DNA of 64,000 bases from Zymoseptoria tritici IPO323. Taxonomy: Eukaryota; Ascomycota; Dothideomycetes; Mycosphaerellales; Mycosphaerellaceae. The position numbers were made by a program, and so were the translations under genes. The stretch spans positions 452,179 to 516,178 of the forward strand of contig NC_018201.1 in assembly GCF_000219625.1 (NCBI RefSeq). Direction: 5' to 3'. This document shows, piece after piece, positions 34,380 through 43,859 of the stretch (its first letter is position 1; each line of letters begins with the position of its first letter). The notes under the pieces are model-generated. The model was not told where the DNA came from, ran no database searches, and saw only the letters and a list, made by a program, of their open reading frames with translations.

Positions 34380-35150
34380 AAATATAGGACTAAGGTATAG
34401 AAGCCTCCGCGCCGGGATGTATTTAAATTTAAGAAAGGCGCCTATTCTCTATACTAAGCTCGCGATACCGGTATCCGTACTACCTTTACTTAAGCTACCT
34501 CCGAGCTAGACTCCGAGGAGACTTCTTCTTCCGGCTACTTAGACTTAGACTACCCGGCAATACTAACTAATTTAGTACCGACGGTACCGAATTCCTAGAT
34601 TCCTATAACAGCCTATACTACTACATCGCGCATTCTAATGTCCTTAAACCTCTTCTATACGTAGCGGAAGCTTATGCCTTCTCCGCCCTCGCCGGATACT
34701 AGTATATTAAGGTATAAGGACAGGTTGTATACCTCCTCGACGGCTATTACTAAGTTATCGTAATTAGGCTCTTTACTAGCTAGCGCCTAGCGATAAACCT
34801 TATAGAATGTCTCGAATTCGTCGTAAGTCGCGATAATACTAGCATCGGTCTATGTTCGTATCCGATTAGCGCGCTAACAATAAGCCTACTCTCTACTACC
34901 GTAAATGCTTACGTTAAAGAACTCCTAAAGCCGTCCGTCGTATATAGTAGTAAACTCGCACTACTAATACTAGGTAGTACCGCGCGCTTCTTCCTACTCC
35001 GAGAGGCCGGGAGGCGGTCCGGTCTACGCCTATAGGTTCTCGACCGAGTAGAGTAGCTTAATAAGCGGAATTATCGCTACTAGAACACTACTATTAATTA
35101 TAAGGCGTAGTAAGGAAGAAGAGGAGAAAGAATAGTAAGTAGTAAAGCTT
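34380..35150 (+). pseudogene. Element B unknown reading frame after pol
   Basis: The plus-strand frame reads DVFKFKKGAYSLY, TSELDSEETSSSGYLDLDYP, SLNLFYT-stop-RKLMPSPPSP, AIILASVYVRIRLAR, SYIVVNSHY and RASSYSERPGGGPVYAYRFS, ending in RRSKEEEEKE. Only TAG-type stops interrupt it. The composition is protein-like, with an acidic start and charged end, but the family is not recognised. It may be a separate gene or a 5' exon of the next frame. Confidence 0.38.
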
Positions 35151-35639
35151 TTTAGGGGCTTAGCTACGCTTCCGGAACAATTATAAGCGGTTTCTAACAA
35201 TTAGAAACAATTTACCTCTAATAGAAGGTTTATAAACATCTAGAATTTACTAATAACTGTCGCTACGACTAGTATTGTTATATCGCGGCTGCTGCGGCCG
35301 TCCCCGCTACCCCGTCCCGGTATTGCTCTAGGCTACCCCTAGGGGTAATCGAGGGAAAATAGCCGTATTAAGGTAGTAACTAGCACTAGCTCGACTATCT
35401 AGAAATAGCGAACTATTAAACTAACTACGCTCTTTAATGTGCGTACTAAAGCGCAACTACTCGTACTTAACATCGACACTTATAGTAGGTATATACTAAC
35501 TACTACTTTCCGCCTTAATCGGGAGTAGCCGGCTAGCCTTATTTTCTCCTACCGGTAGTTCTTATACATTTTCTCGAGTTACTTCTTACGACTATAACCT
35601 CCTTATTAATATCCTCGTTTACTACCCCCTTTACAACCG

Positions 35640-38600
35640 GCCTAGATAGCCGACTCGACTTTATAAGCGCTTACGCTTATACTATAAGGCGCGCTACTTA
35701 CCCCTATCTAATATAACGGTAACACCTTTAGTAGTATTAATAAAATTCGTACCTACGTAGCAAACTTCGATAAGGAAGAAGCACTCTAGTTCTACGTAGA
35801 TATAGCTAAGAAGCTTAAGGCTTTCGGCGTAGCTATAAAGGTAACTACTAATAATATACGTATACTATTCGATAAGGAGCTAGCGGTCTACTACCTAGTC
35901 GAGGTTAATCGCTTTAATCTGCTCGATAGTAAAGTTAAGAACTACTCCGCTAATCTTTAAGTTTCTCGCGACTCGGTAAAGCGTAACGACTAGTATCGCC
36001 GTACGTTAAGTATAAACCTTTAAATCGAGGATGCCCCGAGCATAGTCGTACATCCGTACTTTATAATTAACAAAGTGCGCTCTAACGACTTTAATAAGCA
36101 TATAAGCGCACTTATTAACTCCTCGAAGAAAGTAGAGTAAACAATTAACGCTCTTACTCGTACTATAATTACTAATATTAGTAAAACCCGTACTACCCGT
36201 ATAACCGAAATTACCGTTAGCGATGTTAAGCTAGTAGTTTAGAATATTAAGAACGATCCGGACACTACTATGCGCGTAATTACGCGCTCGGAATTAGAGG
36301 AATTACAAAAGGCTATTAATAACCGTAGTAATAAGATAAAGGCGAACCTACTCTTCTACTCTTAATACCGCATTAATATATAAGGTGCGCTTGTTAGATT
36401 CTACCCTACTACCGCCCTTACTATCGACTACCCTAAGAGCCCGGTTAATAGCCCTAAGCCTACTCGTACTTTATTACCTAACCGCGGCCGTACGCGCTCT
36501 AGCGCTAAATTTACGAATAAGTTCGATACTAGCGCGGTACGACAAGTTAAGGAAGACGAGCTCTTAGCCGAGGCCCTTTAAGATATCGATAACTAAGAAG
36601 TGCGTCCTCTTAGTAAGGATGCGGCGAGTACTCGGCCGACTATATAGCTACGCGTAGGTGCCCGTACTACTACTACTACGCTTATAGCTACGCGCGGCGA
36701 CAACGCCGAGGAAGATAATACGGATAATGCTAGTAACGACGACTTTAAGGACAAGCTAGGTCGTCGCAACCGCGGTATTAAGACTACGGCTATAAAGGCT
36801 AGAATTAAGGATAACTATATATACTTCCGCCTAAATATATCCGTAACTACTAACCTTTCGGATAGCACTGTTCGGAAAGCCGCCTTAAAGGCGGTTATTA
36901 AGAAAATTAAGAAGCTTACTCGCCTTAAGGATAAGGCTACAATTACCGTAGCTGCTCGTACTAAAGTTAATACGGTTATAGCTCTTACTACTACCTACCT
37001 AAGCGACGGTTACTATATCTACTTCGCGCATTAGTATTAGCTTCTTAGAAAGGCTAGATATTACGTTAACGCACTTAGCTACGACACCGCTATGTAGCGC
37101 ATTATCGACTACGCGAACAATACCGGTAATCGTATTACGGCTTTCTTATTAACTAATAATGCCTACGCTAATGTTAAGAAGTTTGCTCGGTCCCCTTATC
37201 CCCGCGACGCCTACCTTATGTACCGTAAGATCCCTAACAAATTAGTATTCGAGGTTTATATAATAAACGACGATTTCTCTATAGCCGCTAAAGCTATACT
37301 ACCCGGAGTCTACGATTAGTTCTAGCTAGACGGCATAATCGCTATTAATATCTTCGGCTAGTAGAAGAACTTCGACCTTCTATATATCTTTAAGAGCGAG
37401 TTTAAGATATATTACTATTATTTCCTTATACCTCCCGGCACTAACGATATTAGCTAGTTGCGCAACTACTTCTACTCGCTAATATAGTAGAGCATACGCT
37501 AAGACCTAATATACTACGTATTGTACTACCTTCTTCGACTAGATAAGGTAATAAACCTCTACTTATACCCGTACTACGCTAAGCTTACGCTTCCGGGGGC
37601 GTTTACTACTTTTAAGTATATAGATTATAACCCTATCGACATGCTCGAGGGTAATAAGTTAATAGTAATAATAATTTAAGGTTTAGTTTCCCTTACTAAT
37701 AAAGATAAGGAGAACTATACCCTAATTATCCCCGGTATATACCTATACTAGAAGAAGTAGTATGCTAATATAGAGGAGCGTACGTAGGTACTTATCGACT
37801 CTAAAGTCGCTAAGGGTATAGACAAGGAGGCTACTACGAAGGATACTCGCTTTAAGCTTAGTCTACGTAATACGATAGTTCTAACGATTACCGATAAGAT
37901 AATTACTACGGAGGATCTTCGGGAATTTAAGACTAACTAGCACCTTTAGCTAGTTAAGGCAGGTATTGCTCGTATCTCTTATCTACTACTTCTATATAAA
38001 TCTACCGGACTAGTAACTAAGCTACGTATAACTGCTCTACTATAGTTTGTCGCCGGTAAGCCCGGTAGTACTATCGAGAATGCCTTAGCTAGTACCGTCG
38101 CCGAGCTTACCTACTCCTACTCCGTACGTATACCTAGCTTTAAGACTCCGTCTAGTAAGCCTAATAACTACGGTATACCGACTACGCCCTTCCCTACCTC
38201 GGTAGTTATCCGTACGTAGAGTACTCTATCTAACGCTATTCTCGGTGCTACTACCTACCTCGATGCCGGTATTAAGGCTAACTAAGATGCCCTCTTCTCT
38301 AAGTCTAAATTCTACCGTAAGGAGTACGTTACTAAGACTCGCGCTACATTAGTCGCTCGCGTCTTCCTTACTATAGCCGACTACGTCCGTCCGTAAGAGT
38401 AAGAAGCCTTTAGATTTAACAATAGCTACTTCGGTAATAGTAAGTACGAGAAGGTAAGCGCGAGCGATGCGGAGCGTACTAAGCGTATAGCCGCACTAGC
38501 TAAGAACAAGAGCAAGCTATAGGTTAAGGAAATAGCCTAGGAAATTAACGACCGTAATAATAGTAAGGGTTTAAAGGTAACTATTAATGCTAAGGGCAAT

Positions 38601-38828
38601 ATAGTCGAGGAGAGTAAGGCTCGTAACCCCTCGGCTAAGACTAATACTAAGGATCTGCCTGTTTTTAGCACCTCCGGTCGCGTTGCCGACGGATACGTAC
38701 CGACTATAGAGCAGGTTTACTAGCAATACCTATAGTTCGGTAGTAAGGAAGAGGACTAGCTCGCTAAGAACTAGCTTAATAAGCTAGATCTTCGTAACGA
38801 CGACATTAAGGAGCTTAGTCGCTATTAA
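35640..38828 (+). pseudogene. Element B long accessory ORF with dioxygenase-like HxD motif
   Basis: A single frame of about 1,060 codons ends at TAA 38826, 52 bp before the 3' LTR, with only TAG/TAA interruptions. Residues 1-330 are a helical, charged region (NFDKEEAL, FYVDIAKKLKAFGVAIKV, EELQKAINNRSNKIKANLL). A middle part has PYPRDAYLMYRKIPN and YD-stop-F-stop-LDGIIAINIFG. Near 37590-37740 it reads LTLPGAFTTFKYIDYNP, then IIQGLVSLTNKDKENYTLII and PGIYLY. Reversing single TG/CA to TA changes gives FKHIDHNP (an HxD pair), IQGSVSL, and PGMHLH with a distal His. This order, HxD then about 40 residues to a PGMH, resembles the iron-binding HxD...H facial triad of 2-oxoglutarate/Fe(II) dioxygenases as seen in some uncharacterised fungal proteins. 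The assignment is an inference. The C-terminal 250 residues are Lys-rich. It is not gag, pol or an envelope. Confidence 0.6.
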
Positions 38829-38868
38829 GTAGTGCTTGTTGTGTCTATAGCGTAGACACATAATAAGT

Positions 38869-38880
38869 AGGGGAGGGAAA
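38869..38880 (+). other. Element B polypurine tract
   Basis: AGGGGAGGGAAA immediately before the TG of the 3' LTR, setting plus orientation for the element. Confidence 0.85.
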
Positions 38881-39135
38881 TGTTATAGGGCAAATAGTGT
38901 CGAATATAGTTTATAGTATAGCGTAGTTTTAGGTCTTAGCGATATATAGTAGTCGGATTCTTCCTTTTTTTAAGGATCTAATAACAACATTACCGGTCGT
39001 CGGTAGCACTTAATATACTTCATAGCTACTACTTATTTCTTAATATAATTCTACGCTCGATACCGCGCCCTTAAGGTACTTATGTACTTACCTCTTAGTG
39101 CCTTAGGTTGTTAGTAGTCGATTCTACCTACTACA
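38881..39135 (+). repeat. Element B 3' LTR
   Basis: 255 bp, TGTTATAGGG to CTACTACA, matching 25603-25857. It has more TA at CA/TG sites in its middle than the 5' LTR. Confidence 0.92.
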
Positions 39136-39139
39136 TTAG

Positions 39140-40640
39140 TAATAAAGCCTTCTTAGCCCTCTTATATACTACTTTAGCTAGTCTATCTACCTTAGCTTAT
39201 ATCTATTCTTTAGCTCTTAATTAATTATCTACCTTATTTATAATAGTAGTCTCTTCCTTCTTCTTCTTCTCGGTAATCTTCTTAGCCTATTTTATAGCTA
39301 ATAGCTCCTTACTAGCTTATAGTTTAGCTAGTAAATAGAACTATATAGCCTAACTATAAGGTATAGATAGTAGTAGCTTACTATATTATCTCTTATTCTT
39401 CTTATACTTAAAGAACTATCGGAGGCTAGTATTCTTACTCTTAAAGAGCTAATTCTATATTTAAATATATAGAAGGAATTCTTTAGCTACTAGATCTATC
39501 TACGTTCCTTATTACTCTATAGCTACTTTAGTACGTAGTTTATAAGGGTCCTTATCTTACGCTAGTCGTTTAAGATAATAGAGGTATTTATACTAGCGGT
39601 AGTCGGTCTACTAATATTATTATTAGTAGTACCTAGCCTTAAGCTATTACTAAAGTAGATATTCTTACCCTTACCCTTACTCCTATCCTTACTCTAAGAG
39701 TTAAACTTCTATAGTACTACTAATAAATCTAGTAGATAGAGGCTAGTTTTACGGAAGCTATAAGTAATATTTACTAGTATAAAGGCCCTCTACTATACTA
39801 GCTAGAACAACCGGAAGAAGTTACGCTTTATAACTACTAAGAGTCCTTTAGAGTAGTATATAAACTATAATAGCTCTATAGAATAGTAGCTAGCTAGTAG
39901 ACTAAAGAGACTAATATCTAGAGGCTATAAGTAGTATATTAAGTAAGGTAGGAAGACTACTACGAATATCCGGTAGTTAATATAATACTAAAGAAACGCT
40001 ATATTTACGTAAGAGCTATAGCTATTAATAATTAGTAATCTATAGCCTCTACTAGCCTTCTACCTTAGAAGAGGCTCGAATATTGTTATAAGCTAGTAGA
40101 GTCTAAAACTATTATTAGTCTAGCCGTTTAGTAAGGATATAAAGAAGATAATATACTAATTTAGATTCTAGTCTTAAAGCTATAAGGGTTAGATCTTACT
40201 AGTTACTACCTTATATATTAATGCCGGTAGTAGTATAGTACTATTAGTATAGATAGCTATATTAAGGTAATCTACTAATAACTACTATCTTATAGGTTAC
40301 CGAGAAGGAAGCCTAAGAGGTATTACGACTTTATAAAGACTCGCTTTCTCTTTTAAAGTATACTAATAAGAAAGCCCTTCTCGTCTATATTATATATATT
40401 CTATATCTCTATATTATACTACTATATCTTCTCTTTAAGGAGTCCGTAGTATACCTTATATTAGTATACTAGGTCTACTATCTTATAGTTCTTATTAAGA
40501 GGGTTAAGATAACGCGATTAAATAGCCGTACTATATTAAGTTATAAACTCCCTAATCTACTACCGCCTTAAAGAGACCTTTACGATATCGTAAACGAAGG
40601 TAAGGACTATTACTAGTATTAGTAGAATACCTCTATATAT
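39140..40640 (-). pseudogene. Pogo/Fot1-type transposase relic
   Basis: Read on the minus strand, a frame with TAG stops gives LQPLDISLFSLLASYY (near the middle), SIELLQFIYYSKGLLVVIKR, NFFRLF, RAFILVNITYSFRKTSL and a C-terminal SINTSIILND. The HxxHLLQPLDV-x-x-F-x-x-L block followed by a long helical tail is typical of pogo/Fot1 DDE transposases. Upstream (about 40000) there is a weaker segment where the D-G-H/catalytic block should be. The final part of the frame lies against element B at 39136. The sequence is much poorer in CpG than its neighbours as well as lacking CA and TG, which suggests an older or differently composed repeat. Confidence 0.55.
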
Positions 40641-40868
40641 TAGAGTATCGATATATTATACGAGGGTATACTCTTACTAGTATAAAAGAATTATAGTGTT
40701 TTCTTTAAATTTAGCTTATAAATTAGTTACTCTTCGGAATCGCTTAGATAATATTATACGGTTTATACTATATTTCCGCGCTACCTATAAAATATTCGTC
40801 TCGCTTCCTTCTCTTAGCTCCTATAACGTAGTGTCTATTAGAGCTATAGTTGTTGTAAATTAATTCGT
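40641..40868. other. AT-rich end of the pogo-type repeat
   Basis: RIP-mutated tail. The boundary to unmutated island DNA is sharp at about 40868. No inverted repeat was identified. Confidence 0.45.
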
Positions 40869-41295
40869 TGAAAAGTGTGCTATCTTATGGATTTTAACGT
40901 TCTCGAAATTCGAGCTGTGCACGTGACCGACCGTGCACATGAGCGACCTCTCTTCTACACCTTGCCTGACCACGACATTCCATCTCGATGTCCCTATCAG
41001 CTTACCTTTTGGGTACCAAATACCTACCTGAAGATTTTCTGGACCAACGATTCAATTCAGACAATGGCAGAGGTCGCTGATTCCTTGTCAGTGCTGAACC
41101 CGCTTGCCGAGAGTGCCAGTTACACAAATTGGCGCCCATCAATATTGCTGCTGCAGCTTCCCATTGCCGTGCCACCGACCTTCCATAATACAAGAACGGC
41201 GTGCGTCCTACTTTTTCTTCCTCCGTTGACGCCTGCTCCATCGTCGCCTCGCACCAAAATTACCAGCCAACGCCAACGCGCCGAGACTCTCCACC

Positions 41296-42197
41296 ATGTT
41301 TCCCTCAGGGTTCATCGCGGATCCAGACACGCCGGTCGTGTTGCAGCATGATCGTTTCCGCGGCGGATTTGCGGGCTTCGAGGCTAACCGTACAGCTTCC
41401 ACCTCTCTTTTCGTCGGAGCCAGCTGACCAATTTTTACGCAGCCCTCTGCGTTAATCCCGCGCATATCTGGTCGCTTCCTGCTCAGACCCGAACGCTTCC
41501 TGCTCAGATCCGAACGCTTCCTGCTCAGATCCGAACGCTTCCTGCTCAGACCCGAACGCTTCCTGCTCAGACCCGAACGCTTCCTGCTCAGATGCCGCCG
41601 CTTCCTCCAATCCCCAAAGACGCAGCTATGAAAATGTGCGGTAGATCCTCGGCTAGTCGTGCGTGCAGAGCTCAAACTTCTCCTTTTCGTCAGAGGCGGC
41701 TAACGAACCCCTCCGCAGCTGACCGTCGCGACCAAATGCAGACTCTCCCGCAATCTCTCAATGCTCAGCCGCCAACGCCGGATGAGAGAATAACGCCGAC
41801 GTCCACACCGGGCGATTCTCCCGTTTTGGACTTTGATGACTTTATTGCGTCTGTATAGCGTGAAGACGATGCGTTTTGGGGCTCCTTCCTTCTACCGCGG
41901 CGATCATTCGACCAAGATGAATGCATTAGCGTTGGCACGCCTTGTCCTTCTACGCAGGAATATTTGGTCACTTTCACACTAGGCGACGATGCTCCGAGTC
42001 GTGGTGCGGTTGCTACCTCCTCCGTACAGCACGCCTCCACTTCTAAGGAGACCTCCAGACGCACATCGCTCGACTCGCCACAGGAGCTAAGCAACGAGTT
42101 TGACGAATCCATAGGCGGAGGCACGGCGTCGAGGAAGAGGAAGCGCGATCCCAACATGGGAGCGGCATCATCCGCCAGAGCTGTATGCACACGTTAA
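41296..42197 (+). pseudogene. Island gene of unknown function with heptad repeats, frame break and a RIP-type stop
   Basis: An ATG in good context (CCACCATGT) at 41296 opens MFPSGFIADPDTPVVLQHDR up to TGA 41425. The frame two bases over is open from about 41396 to TAA 42195 and carries LTNFYAALCVNPAHIW, a run of TLPAQTR/TLPAQIR heptads, DSPVLDFDDFIASV, then TAG at 41856-41858, then REDDAFWGSFLLPRRSFD, EYLVTFTLGDDAPSRG and a basic GTASRKRKRDPN. The two parts may be joined by a short intron (a GCTAAC branch and TACAG acceptor end at 41395, but no good donor) or by an indel. The TAG looks like a CAG to TAG change, since both sides are coding-like. An RKRKR stretch could be a nuclear signal. I do not recognise the family. 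Confidence 0.5.
41475..41600 (+). repeat. 21-bp tandem repeat, six units
   Basis: Units of CTTCCTGCTCAGA(T/C)CCGAACG start at 41475, 41496, 41517, 41538 and 41559, with a diverged sixth at 41580. The length keeps the frame and encodes TLPAQ(T/I)R in the plus-strand gene. The minus-strand reading would give a LSRKRSG/D repeat, equally open; the plus reading is preferred because it continues into a longer frame. Confidence 0.85.
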
Positions 42198-43231
42198 GAG
42201 GATGCGGGATGTTGGCGAGAAGTCGAATCATGCCGCGGTGAGGGATACGGACCTATAAGGTGGGTTTGCAAGTTCCGAACAAGGCGAGAGCAGAGGTAGG
42301 CACAACTTTTGTTCGGCCTGGGGTAGTGTGTATCGTTGCGTCTTTGGCAGGGAAAGGAGATCGCGGTACGGGTGTTAGAGAAGTTGTACGGAGCGAGACG
42401 ATAAAATGGAACGTGTAGAGGATTGATTGATCAATTAAGTAATTAGCTGGTTGATGAGGTGCCTCCTCAGTTTAAGATGCTTACGGTTCAGCGATCCTGC
42501 AGATACCTGCTACGCTTGCTGGCCGAGGATGCTAAAGCAGTCTGTCTTGCGATCTTTCCCGAGCCCGGAGCCTCAAATTATTTCATGCATTGCCTTGTCT
42601 TGTTAGTATAACACGACACGGTGCATCTACCTTGGCATGGGCATTGATCTGTACACGCCTTCCCGTGGCAACTCGTGCATGTGCAGACTGCACAATGTGG
42701 CTTGTGCATGTGCAGGTGCCAGCGGATATCCCCGAAGTGTCGTAGAGGGAGAACAAGTGGACTTCGCGAGGCGACGAGCAGACGAAACGAGGCAAGTAAG
42801 TACTAGGGAGCCTCAAGTCGGAGCTTAGATGGAACGTCTAAGAGCCTGAAGCGCCAGTACTACGACTTAAGATGTTTCTAAAGCTCTGCTATGTTCGAGT
42901 TATATTCCACGATCTTAGGCAGCTATCGAGAGCTAGAGTGGATCGAGCTTTGGCTGTTAGCGTCTGTCTTACGTAGGAGTGACCTTGTCCGCTACTTGGT
43001 CTGATCTGGAAGCCGGCGCCTCATTCAATCACCGTACAATTGCTGCAAGTAGTTGCTTGCTAGGCAGTAAGTTTGCTCTAGAGGAGGAGGTTTCGACGTG
43101 AGGTCTTGGATGGCAGCACTTCAGATGTCTCCGCCGTTGATCTCTCCGACTGTTCTTCCCTTTACTCTCTTTACCATGTTCTTGACATGATCGCATTGCG
43201 CAGCTGTCCGAACAAACACTTTTCCCGCCCG
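42198..43231. other. Unmutated island DNA between two genes
   Basis: CA- and TG-containing sequence with a repeated TGTGCATGTGCAG motif around 42671-42716. No convincing gene was found. Frames of 60-77 codons on both strands overlap one another and lack ATG-based support. Promoter or 3' regions of the flanking genes probably lie here. Confidence 0.45.
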
Positions 43232-43243
43232 ATGCTAGTAACG

Positions 43244-43615
43244 ATGAGCCCATACATTCGAGTCGTGGTGCTTACTGCTTGCGCCTCTCTTGCGGGTTGG
43301 GCGAGTGTCTGGGTGTTAAAAACGGCTTTGGGCGGAGGACATGGCCCTGCTGAAGGTCTGCCGACAGCTGGTCAAACCGCCCGACCCGATCACGTGGGTG
43401 CTTCGCCTCCTTCGTGCAGCGTAACCATGACTACGACTGTCTTTCCCGTGTCGTCGTGTGTGACAATGACGAGTGAGGCGAATAGACGAGAGTATCTGGA
43501 GTGGTTGACCCGCAACTTCACGGCGTCGTCTGCCCGCGGGTGCCAGCAGCAGACTGCATATGATGCAGCAGATATCGTAACGGCAAGAGTGGAGAATGGA
43601 GCTCCTCTCATATGA
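43244..43615 (+). CDS. Small protein with N-terminal membrane anchor, unknown function
   Basis: ATG at 43244 (ACGATGAGC) gives 123 residues ending GAPLI at TGA 43613. Residues 4-24 (YIRVVVLTACASLAGWASVWV) form a hydrophobic segment that could be a signal anchor, after a positively charged Arg. The rest is Ser/Thr-rich and has three or four Cys and the charged segment NRREYLEWLTRNFT, whose N-x-T is a possible glycosylation site. An in-frame ATG at 43232 is an alternative start, and the frame is open upstream to 43082, just after a CTCTAG that could be an acceptor, so a 5' exon is possible. No family is recognised. It is the only island gene here apart from the right-hand one without an internal RIP-type stop. 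Confidence 0.45.
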   Translation: MSPYIRVVVLTACASLAGWASVWVLKTALGGGHGPAEGLPTAGQTARPDHVGASPPSCSVTMTTTVFPVSSCVTMTSEANRREYLEWLTRNFTASSARGCQQQTAYDAADIVTARVENGAPLI

Positions 43616-43859
43616 TTACGGCGATTTTTGCTCTGACCACTCCGCGGGCCATCACCAAACCATCAGCGTCATGCCCTATTCTAAGAGTCAAAACATTCGG
43701 GACGCCAAGACTTTTTGATTTAACTTCAAGTTCTCCAACACCGGGTAGACTAATATTACACACCCGCCCTACACCCTCAAAACACTATAAACAGCGACAA
43801 CATTAAGTTACTATCTTTACCTCCCGTACATTCTCGTTATTTTAAGCTATTAATACTAT
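43616..43859. other. 3' flank and transition to RIP-mutated repeat
   Basis: Island sequence continues to about 43805, then CA and TG disappear. No gene was recognised. Confidence 0.5.

Larger units (their letters stand above)
25603..39135 (+). mobile_element. LTR element B: 13.5-kb Ty3/Gypsy retrotransposon with extra 3' genes
   Basis: Two 255-bp LTRs (25603-25857 and 38881-39135) start T(G/A)TTATAGGGC and end CTACTACA. A polypurine tract AGGGGAGGGAAA adjoins the second, so the element reads left to right. Order: leader with internal repeats, gag-protease, pol in a different frame, an unknown frame (34380-35150), a long frame (35640-38828), polypurine tract, LTR. At 13,533 bp it is about twice the usual Ty3 length, because about 4.7 kb lies after pol. 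The interior is heavily RIP-mutated with CpG spared; the 5' LTR keeps more CA/TG than the 3' LTR. No clear target duplication is present (AGTAC on the left, TTAGT on the right), so a later rearrangement or decay of one end is possible. Confidence 0.92.

Noticed and set aside
35640..38828. Envelope protein in element B
   Set aside because: No signal peptide, no strong membrane segment and no furin-like site were seen; the frame is hydrophilic and Lys-rich.
40875..41351. Plus-strand 158-codon frame starting at the border of the pogo-type relic
   Set aside because: It starts with GTG at the edge of RIP-mutated DNA, overlaps the better gene start at 41296, and shows no recognisable motif.
41208..41675. 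Minus-strand 155-codon frame with LSRKRSG repeats
   Set aside because: The repeat is open in several frames because 21 is a multiple of three. The frame lacks context beyond the repeat, while the plus-strand frame extends for another 600 bp.
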